This document shows, piece after piece, positions 17,066 to 25,350 of a DNA stretch of 64,000 bases. A program made the position numbers and the translations under genes. The stretch is from Centipeda felix (GTDB lineage Bacteria; Bacillota; Negativicutes; Selenomonadales; Selenomonadaceae): the NCBI RefSeq assembly GCF_900186465.1, contig NZ_LT891959.1:580921-644920 (forward strand), given 5' to 3'. How positions within the stretch are numbered: position 1 is the first letter of the stretch; every line of letters starts with the position of its first letter. The notes below the pieces were generated by a model. The model saw only the letters and a program-made list of their open reading frames with translations, searched no databases and was not told the DNA's origin.

Positions 17066-17877
17066 TTCAACTCCATTACTGCCGCCAGACGTCCCGTCCT
17101 GCCGCCTGCGGCACGATAGGAGTAAAACCATGTATGATCGCACGACGTGCATGTCTGTGCGCTGTCGATCTGCCGCGGTGGGACGCCCATCTCCTCCAGT
17201 GCAAGGCGGTTCGCCGCCCATAGGTCCAGATGGTATTTCCCATCCCGCTCCGCGACGATCCGCTCCGCATCATGCGAAAATGCGCGACGGAACTGCGCGG
17301 CGACCTCCTCACCGACCGCATAACAGTCGGCGCAGATGGAGGGCCCGATCCCCGCAATGGCATCCGTGGGTCTTGTCCCGAACTCCTCCGCCATACGAGC
17401 GAGCGTCTTTGCCCCGATCCGCTCCACCGTCCCACGCCAACCGGCGTGAACGAGCGCGATGGCATGATGTACAGGATCGTAGAGGAGGACGGGCACGCAG
17501 TCCGCATAGCAGAGGAGGAGCGTGACATCGTTGTCATTCGTGATCAGTGCATCCGCATCGGCGATACAGTCCGCATAGTCCCGCGCACCGCGGCCCGCAT
17601 CGCGGCGAAAAACGCGTACGATCTCCGTCCCATGCACCTGTCGCGGCGTGCAGATCCGCTCTGCCGAGAGCCCCAGCGCCGCGCAGTACCGCCTGCGGTT
17701 CTCCCACACAGCCGCGGGATCATCCTCCACGTGCAGTGCCATGTTCAGCGTATCATACGGGGGAGCACTGACGCCGCCCTGCCGTGCCGAGAACCCATGC
17801 ACGAGTGCGTCGCCCGGAAAGAGATCGAGCCGCCCGCTCCACAGATTGTTGCCGAGATGCCGCAGTACAAAGCTCAT
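17062..17877 (-). CDS. pgeF: Multicopper-like peptidoglycan editing factor / purine nucleoside phosphorylase (YfiH/YlmD family)
   Basis: 271-residue laccase-domain protein. Metal ligands appear as H in RQVHGTEIV, C in CYADCVPVLL and H in ALVHAGWRGTVE. Proteins of this fold have been described both as purine nucleoside phosphorylases and as factors preventing misincorporation into peptidoglycan precursors. It overlaps its neighbours on both sides by 4 nt, so it is tightly coupled to the radical SAM gene and yggS. Which activity applies here cannot be decided from sequence. Confidence 0.88.
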   Translation of the reverse strand: MSFVLRHLGNNLWSGRLDLFPGDALVHGFSARQGGVSAPPYDTLNMALHVEDDPAAVWENRRRYCAALGLSAERICTPRQVHGTEIVRVFRRDAGRGARDYADCIADADALITNDNDVTLLLCYADCVPVLLYDPVHHAIALVHAGWRGTVERIGAKTLARMAEEFGTRPTDAIAGIGPSICADCYAVGEEVAAQFRRAFSHDAERIVAERDGKYHLDLWAANRLALEEMGVPPRQIDSAQTCTSCDHTWFYSYRAAGGRTGRLAAVMELK

Positions 17878-19622
17878 ACCGTCATCCTTTCCGCAGGCTT
17901 ACAGACGCCGCACCGCAGACAGCCGTCGAAACAGATCGGTGTCGGCAGGAGCGCCTTTGCCCGCTCATATTCCTGCCACAGATAGTGTTTGGAAAAGCCC
18001 ATGTCGAGATGATCCCAAGGCAGATATGTCTTTTCCGTCCACGCAGGAGCCAGATAGTCCTCCGCGGAGAGGCCCTCCGCACTCATCTCTGTCGCTAGAT
18101 CCTTTGCTCCACGCCCCATCGCCGCACGCATGAGAGGTGCGCCAAGGCGGCGGTCACCGCGCGCGAGAATGGACTGGACACGCGCCTCCTTCGGCGACTC
18201 AAAGTGCACGACGATCTTTTTGTGTCGGCTGAGGGCCTGCGTCAGCCGCTTCATCACCGCATCCATGCGCTTTTTCTCCGCTGCCGCCATCCACTGAAAC
18301 GGCGTAAACGGCTTGGGAACGAAGGGATTCACGCTGAGTGTCAGTGTGCCGCGGCAGCCCTTCTCGTCCATGTAGGAACGCAGGCGCTGCGTGAGGTCGA
18401 TGATCGCGTCGATGTCCTCATCCATCTCGAAGGGCAGGCCAACCATAATATATAGCTTAAAATTCAGGATATGCGCTGCCGCGCCGAGATCAACTGATGT
18501 GAAGAGATGATGTTCCTCGATGCCCTTGTTGATGACCGCGCGCATCCGCGCACTGCCCGCCTCGGGGGCGATGGTTAGTGTCTTCAGGCCGCTCGCCGCG
18601 AGCGACTCCACGAGTTCCTTCGTCACGGAGTCCGCGCGGAAGGACGCGACCGACATCGAGAGCCCCTCCCCGAGGATGGAGCGGCAGAGGGCATCGATCT
18701 CGGGGTAGTCCGAGATCGCCGCGCCCATGAGTCCAATCTTTTTGCCGTAGGCGAGTGCGTCGCGCACCTCACCCTCGATGACGGAGAGAGAGCGGTTGCG
18801 TGGCCGGCGGAAGCAGTACCCCGCCATGCAGAAGCGACAGTGACGCCCACACCCGCGCGCCGTCTCGATGAGGTAAAAGCTGAACTCCGTATCGTCCGTA
18901 ATGACAACCGTATGGGCGGGATGCGCGTCGAGATCCTCCACCCACTGCCGCGCCACATGGGATGGCGCCCCCGCGCGTGGCAGGAGTGCCGTCAGATGCC
19001 CCTCCGCATCGTATGTGGGCGTATAGAGTGCCGGGACATAGACCCCGGGGACATGGGAAAGCCGCTGCAGAAGTGCCGTGCGGTCGTCGCCCGCACGCAG
19101 CCCTGCATGATAGGCGTCCATCATCGCCGGAAGGATCGCCTCTCCCTCACCGATGACAAAGGCATCGATCAGCGCAGCGAGTGGCTCAGGGTTGAACGTG
19201 GCACACGGCCCCCCCGCGATCACGAGGGGGTCATGTGCCGTGCGGTCCGCGGCAAGCGCCGTGATGTGACTGCGTGCGAGCATCTCCGCAACATGAAAAT
19301 AATCCATCTCAAACGAAATGGCAAAGCCGACGATGGCGAAGTCCGCGAGCGGGGTCTGCGTCTCCACGCTCATCATCGGCGTATTCGTGCGCACATAGCG
19401 CGGCATCTCATCGCGATCGGGCAGAAAGACGCGCTCACACGCCGTGTCACTGCGCTCATTCAGCAACGCATAGACAATGTGCAGCCCGAGGTTCGACATG
19501 CCGACAAAGTAAGTATTGGGATAGACGAGAGCAAATCGCGTGCGCGCGCCCGCAGGATAGCGATAATATCCGCGCTCCTGCGCCAGACGTGCCCGCAGGC
19601 GTTCCCGCAGCCGATGATCCAA
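17874..19622 (-). CDS. B12-binding-type radical SAM protein (TIGR03960-like)
   Basis: 582 residues. The N-terminal half resembles the cobalamin-binding fold used in such proteins (residues about 30-160). The radical SAM cluster motif CGRHCRFCMAGY lies near residue 260, with GLKTLTIAPEAGSARMR and a YIMVGLPFE segment later in the barrel. A C-terminal Cys set, CLRCGVC, may bind an extra Fe-S cluster. The most upstream start is TTG at 19622, 16 nt after nrdR. The substrate is unknown. The companion family often found next to it (DUF2344) is not adjacent here. Confidence 0.82.
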   Translation of the reverse strand: MDHRLRERLRARLAQERGYYRYPAGARTRFALVYPNTYFVGMSNLGLHIVYALLNERSDTACERVFLPDRDEMPRYVRTNTPMMSVETQTPLADFAIVGFAISFEMDYFHVAEMLARSHITALAADRTAHDPLVIAGGPCATFNPEPLAALIDAFVIGEGEAILPAMMDAYHAGLRAGDDRTALLQRLSHVPGVYVPALYTPTYDAEGHLTALLPRAGAPSHVARQWVEDLDAHPAHTVVITDDTEFSFYLIETARGCGRHCRFCMAGYCFRRPRNRSLSVIEGEVRDALAYGKKIGLMGAAISDYPEIDALCRSILGEGLSMSVASFRADSVTKELVESLAASGLKTLTIAPEAGSARMRAVINKGIEEHHLFTSVDLGAAAHILNFKLYIMVGLPFEMDEDIDAIIDLTQRLRSYMDEKGCRGTLTLSVNPFVPKPFTPFQWMAAAEKKRMDAVMKRLTQALSRHKKIVVHFESPKEARVQSILARGDRRLGAPLMRAAMGRGAKDLATEMSAEGLSAEDYLAPAWTEKTYLPWDHLDMGFSKHYLWQEYERAKALLPTPICFDGCLRCGVCKPAERMTV

Positions 19623-19637
19623 TCCCCACTCTACCTT

Positions 19638-20102
19638 TCATTCTTTCTCACGATGTGCACGCAGCGTCTCCAGCTCCTCGATAAAATTCGTAATATCATC
19701 GAACTTCCGATAGACCGAGGCGAAGCGGATGTAAGCGACCTCGTCAAAGTCCTTCAAATGCTCCATGACGATCTCACCGACCTTCTCGGAGGGCACCTCG
19801 GGCTCCGTGCGGTTGCGGATCTCATGCTCGATCTCCGCAACGAAATTTGTGATCTGCTCCATCGAGATGTCGCGCTTATCACAGGAGCGTATGATCCCCG
19901 TCAGCAGCTTGTCGCGGCTGAACGGCTCACGGCGGCCATCACGCTTGACGACCATGAGCGGCAGGCGCTCCACCACCTCGTACGTCGTAAACCGTCGCCC
20001 GCACTTTCCGCACTCGCGGCGGCGGCGGATGGTCATCCCCTCCTCTGCCGCACGGGAATCAATGACACGGCTGTCCGGTTCTTTGCAAAAAGGGCATCGC
20101 AT
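19638..20102 (-). CDS. nrdR: Transcriptional repressor NrdR
   Basis: Zinc-ribbon/ATP-cone repressor of ribonucleotide reductase genes. The N-terminus MRCPFCKEPDSRVIDSR with CGKCGRRFTTYE gives the four-Cys ribbon; the ATP-cone follows (VVKRDGRREPFSRDKLLTGI). The 154-residue length fits. Start ATG 20102 (MRCPFC) has AGAGGG 8 nt upstream. No nrd gene lies in the window. Confidence 0.96.
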   Translation of the reverse strand: MRCPFCKEPDSRVIDSRAAEEGMTIRRRRECGKCGRRFTTYEVVERLPLMVVKRDGRREPFSRDKLLTGIIRSCDKRDISMEQITNFVAEIEHEIRNRTEPEVPSEKVGEIVMEHLKDFDEVAYIRFASVYRKFDDITNFIEELETLRAHREKE

Positions 20103-20129
20103 TGCCCTCACCCTCTCTCACGCATCACG

Positions 20130-21011
20130 TTACTGACTGCGGCTCTGTGTACGCTTCGCCGTGCTCTTTTTCGGCTGCTCGCCGTCCGCATCACCGCTGG
20201 GGGCGACGGCATCCTCCAGTGACTTCGTCGTCCGCGTAAAGGTGCGCTCAACGACAGCGCCCTCATCGCCGAACGTGCCGAGCTTCTTCCCGTTCACTGT
20301 CACCTCAAGTGCTCCGGCGTTGCCCGCACGCAGAACGATGGACTCCTTGCCCTGCCAGTTCTCGGTCTTGCCCTCTTCGAGCAGCCCCTCAAAGACGGTC
20401 TTTCCGTCAACCGTCACCTCCGTCCAGCAGCGTTCGGTGAGGTGCACGCTCACGCGCACATCCTTCGCCGGCGAGGCCGCACGCGCCTCATCCACGGAGT
20501 TCGCCTCTGCTGCCGGCGTCTGCGTCGGCTGGCTCTCCGCACGCGCAGGTGCCGCAGGTGCGGTCGTCTCGCGCGCAGGAGAATTGATGAACGAGACGAG
20601 TGCCGCACCGCCGCCGACCAGTGCAGTGAGCACCACGATACCAGCAACCAGCTTGCCGAGCATTCCCGCAGAGGAAGATTTCCTGCCGCCGATGGAGATC
20701 TCAGAGAGCGACGCATCACCGATGTTGTTGAGTGAGATGCGCCGCGGCTTCTCCTCTGTGGTCGGTGCCGCCGGAGCGGCTGCCGTGCCGTTCTCCGCTG
20801 CGAACTGCTGCACCAGTTCCTCTGCATCCAGATGCAGGAAGCCCGCATAATTACGGACGAATCCCTTGGCATAGACCATGCCGGGCAGATTGTCGATATT
20901 GCTCTGCTCGATGCTTTCGATGTAGAGAGCACGGATGCTTGTCCCTTTTTCTATATCTGCAATTGTCAGTCCCTGCTTGACACGAGCGCTGCGCAGGATG
21001 TCTCCGACCAT
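20130..21011 (-). CDS. rodZ: RodZ-like helix-turn-helix cytoskeletal membrane protein
   Basis: 293 residues. A Xre-like HTH at residues 1-70 (GDILRSARVKQGLTIADIEK, then VYAKGFVRNYAGFL) is followed by one membrane span (MLGKLVAGIVVLTALVGGGAAL, about 115-137), an Ala/Pro/Thr-rich linker and a DUF4115 periplasmic domain (VSVHLTERCWTEVTVDGKTV). This layout is that of RodZ, which links MreB to the cell wall machinery. AGGAGG lies 7 nt before the ATG. It is the first gene of a ~9.3 kb operon. Confidence 0.92.
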   Translation of the reverse strand: MVGDILRSARVKQGLTIADIEKGTSIRALYIESIEQSNIDNLPGMVYAKGFVRNYAGFLHLDAEELVQQFAAENGTAAAPAAPTTEEKPRRISLNNIGDASLSEISIGGRKSSSAGMLGKLVAGIVVLTALVGGGAALVSFINSPARETTAPAAPARAESQPTQTPAAEANSVDEARAASPAKDVRVSVHLTERCWTEVTVDGKTVFEGLLEEGKTENWQGKESIVLRAGNAGALEVTVNGKKLGTFGDEGAVVERTFTRTTKSLEDAVAPSGDADGEQPKKSTAKRTQSRSQ

Positions 21012-21098
21012 GAAGTTCCCTCCTGATCTATACCAATCTAGAATATCACGTCTGCAATATCACGCAATGAACCCGTGATTTTCAAAACATTTCTTTTG

Positions 21099-21127
21099 AT
21101 TATACACAAAGTGCACGGCAAAGACAA
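21099..21127 (-). promoter_or_regulatory. Promoter of the rodZ-pyrR operon
   Basis: Minus strand TTGTCT (21122-21127), 17 bp, TATAAT (21099-21104), about 85 nt before rodZ. It is the only clear promoter found before the terminator at 11.6 kb, so the following twelve genes may share it. Confidence 0.7.
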
Positions 21128-21143
21128 ATTTTTTCAGGCTTTT

Positions 21144-22271
21144 CTACTCTTTTGCGATAGCACGAACCGTATCGGCGAACGCTGTCACATCGTCCTCACG
21201 CGTAAAGCGTCCGAGGCTCACACGGATCGCCGTGCGCGCCTCCTCCGGTGGGCAGCCCATCGCACACAGGACGTGGGATGGGTGCGCTGCCCCCGCACTG
21301 CACGCACTGCCGCCCGATACGGCAAAGCCCGCGAGATCCAGACGGATGAGCAGCGTATCCTGTGGGATGTCCCGTATGCCAAAGCTCAGGATGCCCGCCA
21401 GCCGCTCCTCTCTGTGCCCGTAAAATCGAATGCCGTCGATGTCCGAAAGTGCGGTGCGCAGCGACTCAGCCGCAGCGCGCAGGCGCACATCCTCTGCGCC
21501 CATCTCCGCACAAGCAATCGCCGCCGCACAGCCGCAGCCGACGATCCCCGCGACATTCTCCGTGCCCGCGCGCATATCGCGTTCCTGTGCGCCGCCATAT
21601 AGAAGCGGAGCCATCCGCAATGTGCGGCGCACGTAGAGCACGCCGACACCCTTCGGACCGCAGAATTTATGCGCCGAAAGCGAGAGCGCATCGACGTACA
21701 GTTCCTCCACATCGAGTGGAATATGTCCCGCCGCCTGCACGGCATCCGTATGAAACGGAATCCCGCGCGCCCGAAGGAGCGCGCCGATTTCCGCAATCGG
21801 CTGAATCGTACCGACCTCGTTGTTCGCCGTCATGATCGTGACCAACGCCGTATCCTCACGCAGGGCCGCCGCCACATCGGACGGAGCAACGCGCCCCGTG
21901 GCATCGACGGGCACCTCCGTCAGTGCATACCCGTGTGCCGCCAGATCGCGGCAGGTCTCGCGCACGGCGGGATGCTCAACGGCGGAGGTCACGATATGCC
22001 GACAGCCTGCCTTTCGCCGCTCCTCCGCAATGCCGCGCAGTGCCCAGTTATCGCTCTCCGTCCCGCCGCTGGTAAAGAACACCTCTGATGGAGACGCGCC
22101 AATGAGCGCCGCCACCTCCTCCCGCGCGCGCATGACACCGCGCCGCGCCGCCTGTCCAAAACAGTGCAGGCTCGAAGGATTCCCGCACACCTCCGTCAGA
22201 TACGGCTGCATCGCCATGAGGACACGCGCATCGAGCGGCGTCGTGGCGGCATAGTCGAGGTAGACCGGCAT
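21144..22271 (-). CDS. iscS: Cysteine desulfurase
   Basis: PLP enzyme that takes sulfur from cysteine for Fe-S clusters and thiolation. The N-terminus MPVYLDYAATTP is typical; the PLP lysine is in SLSAHKFCGPKG and the catalytic loop Cys in SGGSACSAGAAHPSHVL. 375 residues fits the NifS/IscS-like class. GTG 22274 and ATG 22271 are both possible; I give the ATG, which overlaps the iscR stop. No scaffold gene (iscU/sufU) follows, so its partner is elsewhere. Confidence 0.94.
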   Translation of the reverse strand: MPVYLDYAATTPLDARVLMAMQPYLTEVCGNPSSLHCFGQAARRGVMRAREEVAALIGASPSEVFFTSGGTESDNWALRGIAEERRKAGCRHIVTSAVEHPAVRETCRDLAAHGYALTEVPVDATGRVAPSDVAAALREDTALVTIMTANNEVGTIQPIAEIGALLRARGIPFHTDAVQAAGHIPLDVEELYVDALSLSAHKFCGPKGVGVLYVRRTLRMAPLLYGGAQERDMRAGTENVAGIVGCGCAAAIACAEMGAEDVRLRAAAESLRTALSDIDGIRFYGHREERLAGILSFGIRDIPQDTLLIRLDLAGFAVSGGSACSAGAAHPSHVLCAMGCPPEEARTAIRVSLGRFTREDDVTAFADTVRAIAKE

Positions 22272-22714
22272 CACTGATTGCCCCCCGCACGGCGATGTCC
22301 GCGCTGTACGAGATCGGAGAGGGCAATGTTGTTCAGCACACTGTTGATGCTGTCACAGACCTCCTCCCAGATCTGCCGCGTCACGCAGTTCCCGGCGCGC
22401 TCACAGCTCTGATCGCGCGCCTCCGCATCCGTCAGCAGGCAGTCCACGAGAGCGATCGGGCCCTCCACGGCCGTGATGATCCGCCCGATCGTAATCTTCT
22501 CAGGTGGGAGCGCGAGCGTATAGCCCCCCTGCGCCCCGCGCACACTCTCAACCAGTCCTGCGCGACGCAGCGGCACCATCAGCTGCTCCAAATAGTGCTC
22601 GGAGATCCCCTGTGTCGCTGCAATCGCATGCAGCGGAACGACGCCCTTGCCGTAGCGCAGGGCGAGCTCATAGAGCGCCGTGACACTGTAACGCCCCTTC
22701 GTTGAAAGTTTCAT
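22271..22714 (-). CDS. iscR: Rrf2 family regulator, IscR-like
   Basis: 147-residue winged-helix regulator. The start MKLSTKGRYSVTALYELALRY is the family signature. Three Cys in the C-terminal half (VDCLLTDAEARDQSCERAGNC) match the Fe-S ligand pattern of IscR/CymR-type sensors, so it probably senses cluster supply and controls iscS, with which it overlaps. Start ATG 22714 has AGGAG 6 nt upstream. Family members often autoregulate; the promoter lies 56 nt upstream. Confidence 0.9.
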   Translation of the reverse strand: MKLSTKGRYSVTALYELALRYGKGVVPLHAIAATQGISEHYLEQLMVPLRRAGLVESVRGAQGGYTLALPPEKITIGRIITAVEGPIALVDCLLTDAEARDQSCERAGNCVTRQIWEEVCDSINSVLNNIALSDLVQRGHRRAGGNQ

Positions 22715-22769
22715 AAAGATCTCCTGTGTGGGCAAATCCTACCGTTTACCCTAAAATCATACTGATATC

Positions 22770-22798
22770 ATTATAAATGAGTTTCTTTTTCCTGTCAA
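22770..22798 (-). promoter_or_regulatory. iscR-iscS promoter
   Basis: Perfect consensus on the minus strand: TTGACA (22793-22798), 17 bp, TATAAT (22770-22775). Confidence 0.87.
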
Positions 22799-22819
22799 AA
22801 TGCAGACGTACGGATGCTG

Positions 22820-23272
22820 CTATGCGCCCGTCGAGCCGAAGCCGCCGCTGCGCGCCCGACCGAATCCCGCCATATCGCCGTCCGCCGTCAGATAACACGT
22901 AAAGATGCCCTGCGCGATCCGCTCTCCCGCCGCAATCGACACGGGCTCTCGTCCGTAATTGTATAGGGGGATGATAATATGCCCCTCGTTGTCCGCATTT
23001 CCATAGTAGTCTGCATCGATCACGGCGACACCGTTCATCAGCATGAGCTGACGTTTCACCGCCATGCTTGAGCGAATGTAGAGCAGCAGAACCTCATCCG
23101 CCTGCATATATGTCTTGAGACCCGTCGGCACCATGGCAAAGCCCTGCGGGACGATCTCCACGGCAGCCGCCGCTGCAAGATCATACCCCGCACTCGCCCC
23201 CGTCTTGCGCTCGGGGAGCAGCACGCCCGCCCCTACGTACGCCGAGACGATCTCGAATCCTCGCTGCTTCAT
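22820..23272 (-). CDS. dut: Deoxyuridine 5'-triphosphate nucleotidohydrolase
   Basis: Hydrolyses dUTP to dUMP and PPi. The 150-residue sequence has the trimeric dUTPase motifs: AGYDL (motif 1), RSSMAVK (motif 2), VIDADYYGNADNEGHI (motif 3), GERIAQGIF (motif 4) and the C-terminal GGFGSTGA (motif 5). Start ATG 23272 (MKQRGFEIV) has GGAG 5-6 nt upstream; the 45 codons further 5' are not conserved. It lies between hfq and the iscR promoter. Confidence 0.94.
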   Translation of the reverse strand: MKQRGFEIVSAYVGAGVLLPERKTGASAGYDLAAAAAVEIVPQGFAMVPTGLKTYMQADEVLLLYIRSSMAVKRQLMLMNGVAVIDADYYGNADNEGHIIIPLYNYGREPVSIAAGERIAQGIFTCYLTADGDMAGFGRARSGGFGSTGA

Positions 23273-23357
23273 CGCTTCTCCTCCATCAGGGAACAGATAA
23301 AAAGGAAAAAGCCGCTGCACCGCAGGCGGCACAGCAGCGTGATAGATTCGGTACGGA

Positions 23358-23591
23358 TTACGACACATCATCCCCCGTCCGCACCGGCTGTGCCGGCGTA
23401 ATAGTCGAGACAGCATGTTTATAGATCATCTGCTGTTTTCCCATGACATCCATCATGAGGACAAAATTATCAAAGCCTCTCACGGTGCCCTTGATCTGGA
23501 AACCGTTCAGGAGATGGATCGTCACAGGAATTCCGTCTTTCCGTACCTGATTGAGAAAATTATCCTGTAAATTGATGACCTTAGCCGTCAT
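23358..23591 (-). CDS. hfq: RNA chaperone Hfq
   Basis: Hexameric Sm-like protein that binds sRNAs and mRNAs. The 77-residue protein shows the Sm1 region ([40 protein letters not shown]) and the Sm2 motif YKHAVSTI. Start ATG 23591 overlaps the 3' end of miaA by 11 nt; AAAGGAG is 9 nt upstream. The miaA-hfq order is conserved in many bacteria. Confidence 0.97.
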   Translation of the reverse strand: MTAKVINLQDNFLNQVRKDGIPVTIHLLNGFQIKGTVRGFDNFVLMMDVMGKQQMIYKHAVSTITPAQPVRTGDDVS

Positions 23592-24546
23592 TCTTCGGTG
23601 CTCCTTTCGCCTGCCATGCCTGTACATCCGTCAAAATACGCTCCAGCAGTTCCGGTTCCGTCCACGCGTCCGCATCGTACCAGCGGATGTAGGGCATCCT
23701 CCGATACCACGTCAGCTGACGCTTCGCAAAATGCCGCGTTGCCGTCTGCACGGCCGTGATGGCCTCCGCGCGCGTAATCTCTCCTGCAAGATGCGCAGCT
23801 GTCTCCTTATAGCCGATGCCCTTCATTGCAGGAGCATCGCGGCGCACACCGCTGTCCAAAAGGCGCTGCACTTCTGCGCACAGCCCTGCGGCAAACATCG
23901 CCTCAACGCGCTCATTGATGCGTGCATAGAGATGTGCCCTCTCCCGTGTGAGCCCAATGACGAGAGCATCATAGGGCGGTGCACCGCGCTTCATCGCATG
24001 CGCACACGAGATGCTCTCATCGCCGTAGCGCGCGACCTCGAGCGCGCGGATCACGCGGCGCAGATTGTTCGCGTGAATTCGCTCTGCCGCAGCGGGGTCA
24101 CAATACGCGAGAAAGCGATGTATGCGGCCGCTGCCGCGGCGTGCGGCGATGCCCGCCATAGCGTGGCGGAAACACGTATGCTCCTGCGTCACGTTGAAGT
24201 CATATCCCTCGACGAGCGCCTTGACGTAGAGTCCCGTCCCTCCGACGACGAATGGCAGCCGCCCTGCTGCATCAAAGTCACGTACAAGTTCCGACACGCG
24301 CGCAACAAACTCCGTCACGGAGAACGTCTCATCCGCATCGAGCACGTCGACGAGATGATGCGGCACACGGGCACGTTCCTCCGACGTCGGCTTCGCACTG
24401 CCGATGTCAAAGCCGCGATAGACAAGCATTGAATCCCCGGAGATGATCTCCGTTCCAAGCTCCTCCGCAAGGTGCAGTGAGAGCGCCGTCTTGCCCACTG
24501 CTGTGGGGCCAAGGAGAACGAGCAGAGGCGTCTTCCGCGCCCGCAT
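23581..24546 (-). CDS. miaA: tRNA dimethylallyltransferase
   Basis: Adds a dimethylallyl group to A37 of tRNAs reading UNN codons. P-loop GPTAVGKT at residues 13-20, then [18 protein letters not shown] and [13 protein letters not shown]. 321 residues is normal. Start ATG 24546 (MRARKTP) overlaps the stop of the upstream metallohydrolase by one base, with GGAGC a few nt upstream. Confidence 0.96.
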   Translation of the reverse strand: MRARKTPLLVLLGPTAVGKTALSLHLAEELGTEIISGDSMLVYRGFDIGSAKPTSEERARVPHHLVDVLDADETFSVTEFVARVSELVRDFDAAGRLPFVVGGTGLYVKALVEGYDFNVTQEHTCFRHAMAGIAARRGSGRIHRFLAYCDPAAAERIHANNLRRVIRALEVARYGDESISCAHAMKRGAPPYDALVIGLTRERAHLYARINERVEAMFAAGLCAEVQRLLDSGVRRDAPAMKGIGYKETAAHLAGEITRAEAITAVQTATRHFAKRQLTWYRRMPYIRWYDADAWTEPELLERILTDVQAWQAKGAPKNDG

Positions 24547-25223
24547 CAAAGCTCCATCGTATCTCCGGGTGCCATGATATGCACCCTGGCTCGCGTCATG
24601 GCTTCCGTCACATCCTTGTAGTGCCGTGCCTCCTGTTTGATGACCGGCCACGTATTGTAGTGAATGGGGATCACATGCCCCGCGTTGACCCACTGCGCCG
24701 CCATCGCTGCATCCTCAAGTCCCATCGTATAGTTATCGCCGATGGGAAGAACGGCATAGTCGATGCTGTCCTTGCGTCCAATGAGCTGCATATCGCTGAA
24801 CAGCGCCGTATCGCCCGCATAGTAGAGCGTCCGGCCGCCGATATACACGACAAACCCGCAGGCGATCCCGCCCGCCACGCCCGCGCTGTGCTGGGCGAAC
24901 GTCATACGCACCTTGCCGAACGGCAGATTGAGCGAGCCGCCGATATTCATCGGGCAGGATGCAATCTCCGCCAGTGACTGACTCTCACAGACACTGATGA
25001 CCTCCGGCGTCGAGACGATCTTCGCCCCGGTACGCGCTGCAATCGACGGCGCATCACCCAGATGATCCCCGTGCGCATGAGAAACGAGAATATAGTCACA
25101 CGCCACATCGTCTGCCTTAACGCTGGCGACGGGATTTCCTGTCAAAAATGGATCGACGAGCACCTTATGCGTCCCATCATCCAACAAAAATGCTGCATGC
25201 CCGTAGTAACTGAATTTCACCAA
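24546..25223 (-). CDS. UPF0173-type metallo-beta-lactamase fold hydrolase
   Basis: 225-residue metal-dependent hydrolase. It opens with VKFSYYGHAAFLL and has the zinc motif SHAHGDHLGD near residue 50, plus YYAGDTALFSDM and HYNTWPVI with further ligands. The start is probably the TTG at 25223, because GGGGAG lies 8 nt upstream and the product then matches the family N-terminus; the adjacent GTG is an alternative. It is the first gene of the hydrolase-miaA-hfq operon. Its natural substrate is not known. Confidence 0.88.
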   Translation of the reverse strand: MVKFSYYGHAAFLLDDGTHKVLVDPFLTGNPVASVKADDVACDYILVSHAHGDHLGDAPSIAARTGAKIVSTPEVISVCESQSLAEIASCPMNIGGSLNLPFGKVRMTFAQHSAGVAGGIACGFVVYIGGRTLYYAGDTALFSDMQLIGRKDSIDYAVLPIGDNYTMGLEDAAMAAQWVNAGHVIPIHYNTWPVIKQEARHYKDVTEAMTRARVHIMAPGDTMEL

Positions 25224-25261
25224 TGCAATCACTCCCCTCAATAACACAGTAATTCATCTTT

Positions 25262-25289
25262 ATTATACGTCCCGCCCTCATATTGTCAA
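25262..25289 (-). promoter_or_regulatory. Promoter of the hydrolase-miaA-hfq operon
   Basis: Minus strand TTGACA (25284-25289), 16 bp, TATAAT (25262-25267), immediately after the gnd terminator. Confidence 0.8.
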
Positions 25290-25291
25290 TA

Positions 25292-25333
25292 GAAAAGCCG
25301 TCCAACGCAGATACTGCATTGGACGGCTTTTAA
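25292..25333 (-). terminator. gnd terminator
   Basis: Stem AAAAGCCGTCCAA / TTGGACGGCTTTT with a 13-nt loop and TTTTCTATT on the minus strand; A/T on both sides makes it usable in both directions. Confidence 0.9.
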
Positions 25334-25350
25334 GAAAGGAAACAGAAGCA

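Noticed and set aside
14194-21011. Possible capsule or mobile island between pyrR and iscS
   Set aside because: All genes are conserved housekeeping/division genes with uniform base composition and tight operon spacing.
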